The notes below the pieces were generated by a model. The model did no database searches. It was not told where the DNA came from and saw only the letters and a list, made by a program, of their open reading frames with translations. From CBFGRU01 sp965651255 (GTDB taxonomy: Bacteria; Planctomycetota; Phycisphaerae; Phycisphaerales; SM1A02): a stretch of 23,118 bases of DNA. Where the stretch lies: assembly GCA_965651255.1 (NCBI GenBank), contig CBFGRU010000015.1, forward strand, positions 1-23,118, in the 5' to 3' direction. Of this stretch, positions 23,091 through 23,118 are shown piece by piece; within the stretch, counting starts at the first letter, position 1; every line of letters begins with the position of its first letter. A program made the position numbers and the translations under genes.

Positions 23091-23118
23091 AACGACGACT
23101 CAACAGCATGACACTGAC

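Noticed and set aside
1..23118. CRISPR arrays, tRNAs, insertion sequences, phage or toxin-antitoxin genes
   Set aside because: I looked for direct repeats with regular spacing, tRNA-like cloverleaf ends, transposase motifs and small paired genes and saw none; nearly every base is accounted for by EPS or sorting genes.

Overview
The window looks like one large exopolysaccharide and protein-sorting locus, all on the + strand, from a Gram-negative-type bacterium. Planctomycetota (perhaps Phycisphaerae) is the best guess. The basis is an exosortase next to an EpsI-family protein, a short secreted protein ending in a PEP-CTERM-like tail, an unusual phosphoglycosyltransferase with a non-membrane N-terminal half, fairly high GC, and frequent GTG/TTG starts. 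Taxonomy is an inference; no rRNA or other marker is present.

Left part (1-8811), glycan assembly. The order is the 3' end of a family 2 glycosyltransferase, a NodB-type polysaccharide deacetylase, a Gfo/Idh/MocA sugar oxidoreductase, an NAD-dependent epimerase/dehydratase, a GT4 glycosyltransferase, a second UDP-sugar epimerase-like protein, a GT2 glycosyltransferase, a WecG/TagA/CpsF (GT26) glycosyltransferase and an RmlC-like cupin. Most junctions are 4-nt ATGA, GTGA or TTGA overlaps, so this part probably behaves as one translationally coupled operon. A consensus TATAAT just before the deacetylase may be an internal promoter.

Middle part (8861-19411), membrane and assembly machinery. It holds a nucleotidyltransferase-like protein that lacks the catalytic signatures, the exosortase (Cys/Arg/His triad visible), the EpsI-family partner, a Wzz-like chain-length protein fused to a BY-kinase-type ATPase, a polyprenyl-phosphate glycosylphosphotransferase with a nucleotidyltransferase/beta-helix-like N-terminus, and a 1409-residue membrane-anchored TPR protein.

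Right part (19443-23118), precursor supply and cargo. rmlA, rmlD and rmlB supply most of the dTDP-L-rhamnose pathway; the RmlC-like gene at 8317 could provide the missing step. The last gene encodes a 250-residue secreted protein with a Cys-Gln pair resembling a thioester domain and a VPAP-type C-terminal sorting tail. It is the likely local exosortase substrate. A good sigma-54 promoter match lies directly upstream of it, with spacing that fits a short 5' leader.

Working model: the initiating transferase loads the first sugar phosphate on the lipid carrier; the GT4, GT2 and GT26 enzymes extend the glycan using dTDP-rhamnose and other modified sugars; the Wzz/BY-kinase protein and the TPR protein control length and export; the deacetylase trims acetyl groups; and the exosortase processes the PEP-CTERM-like protein so that it can be joined to or embedded in this matrix. 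No flippase (Wzx), polymerase (Wzy) or outer-membrane exporter (Wza) is visible, so they are presumably outside the window. I see no tRNA, rRNA, CRISPR array, insertion sequence or phage gene.
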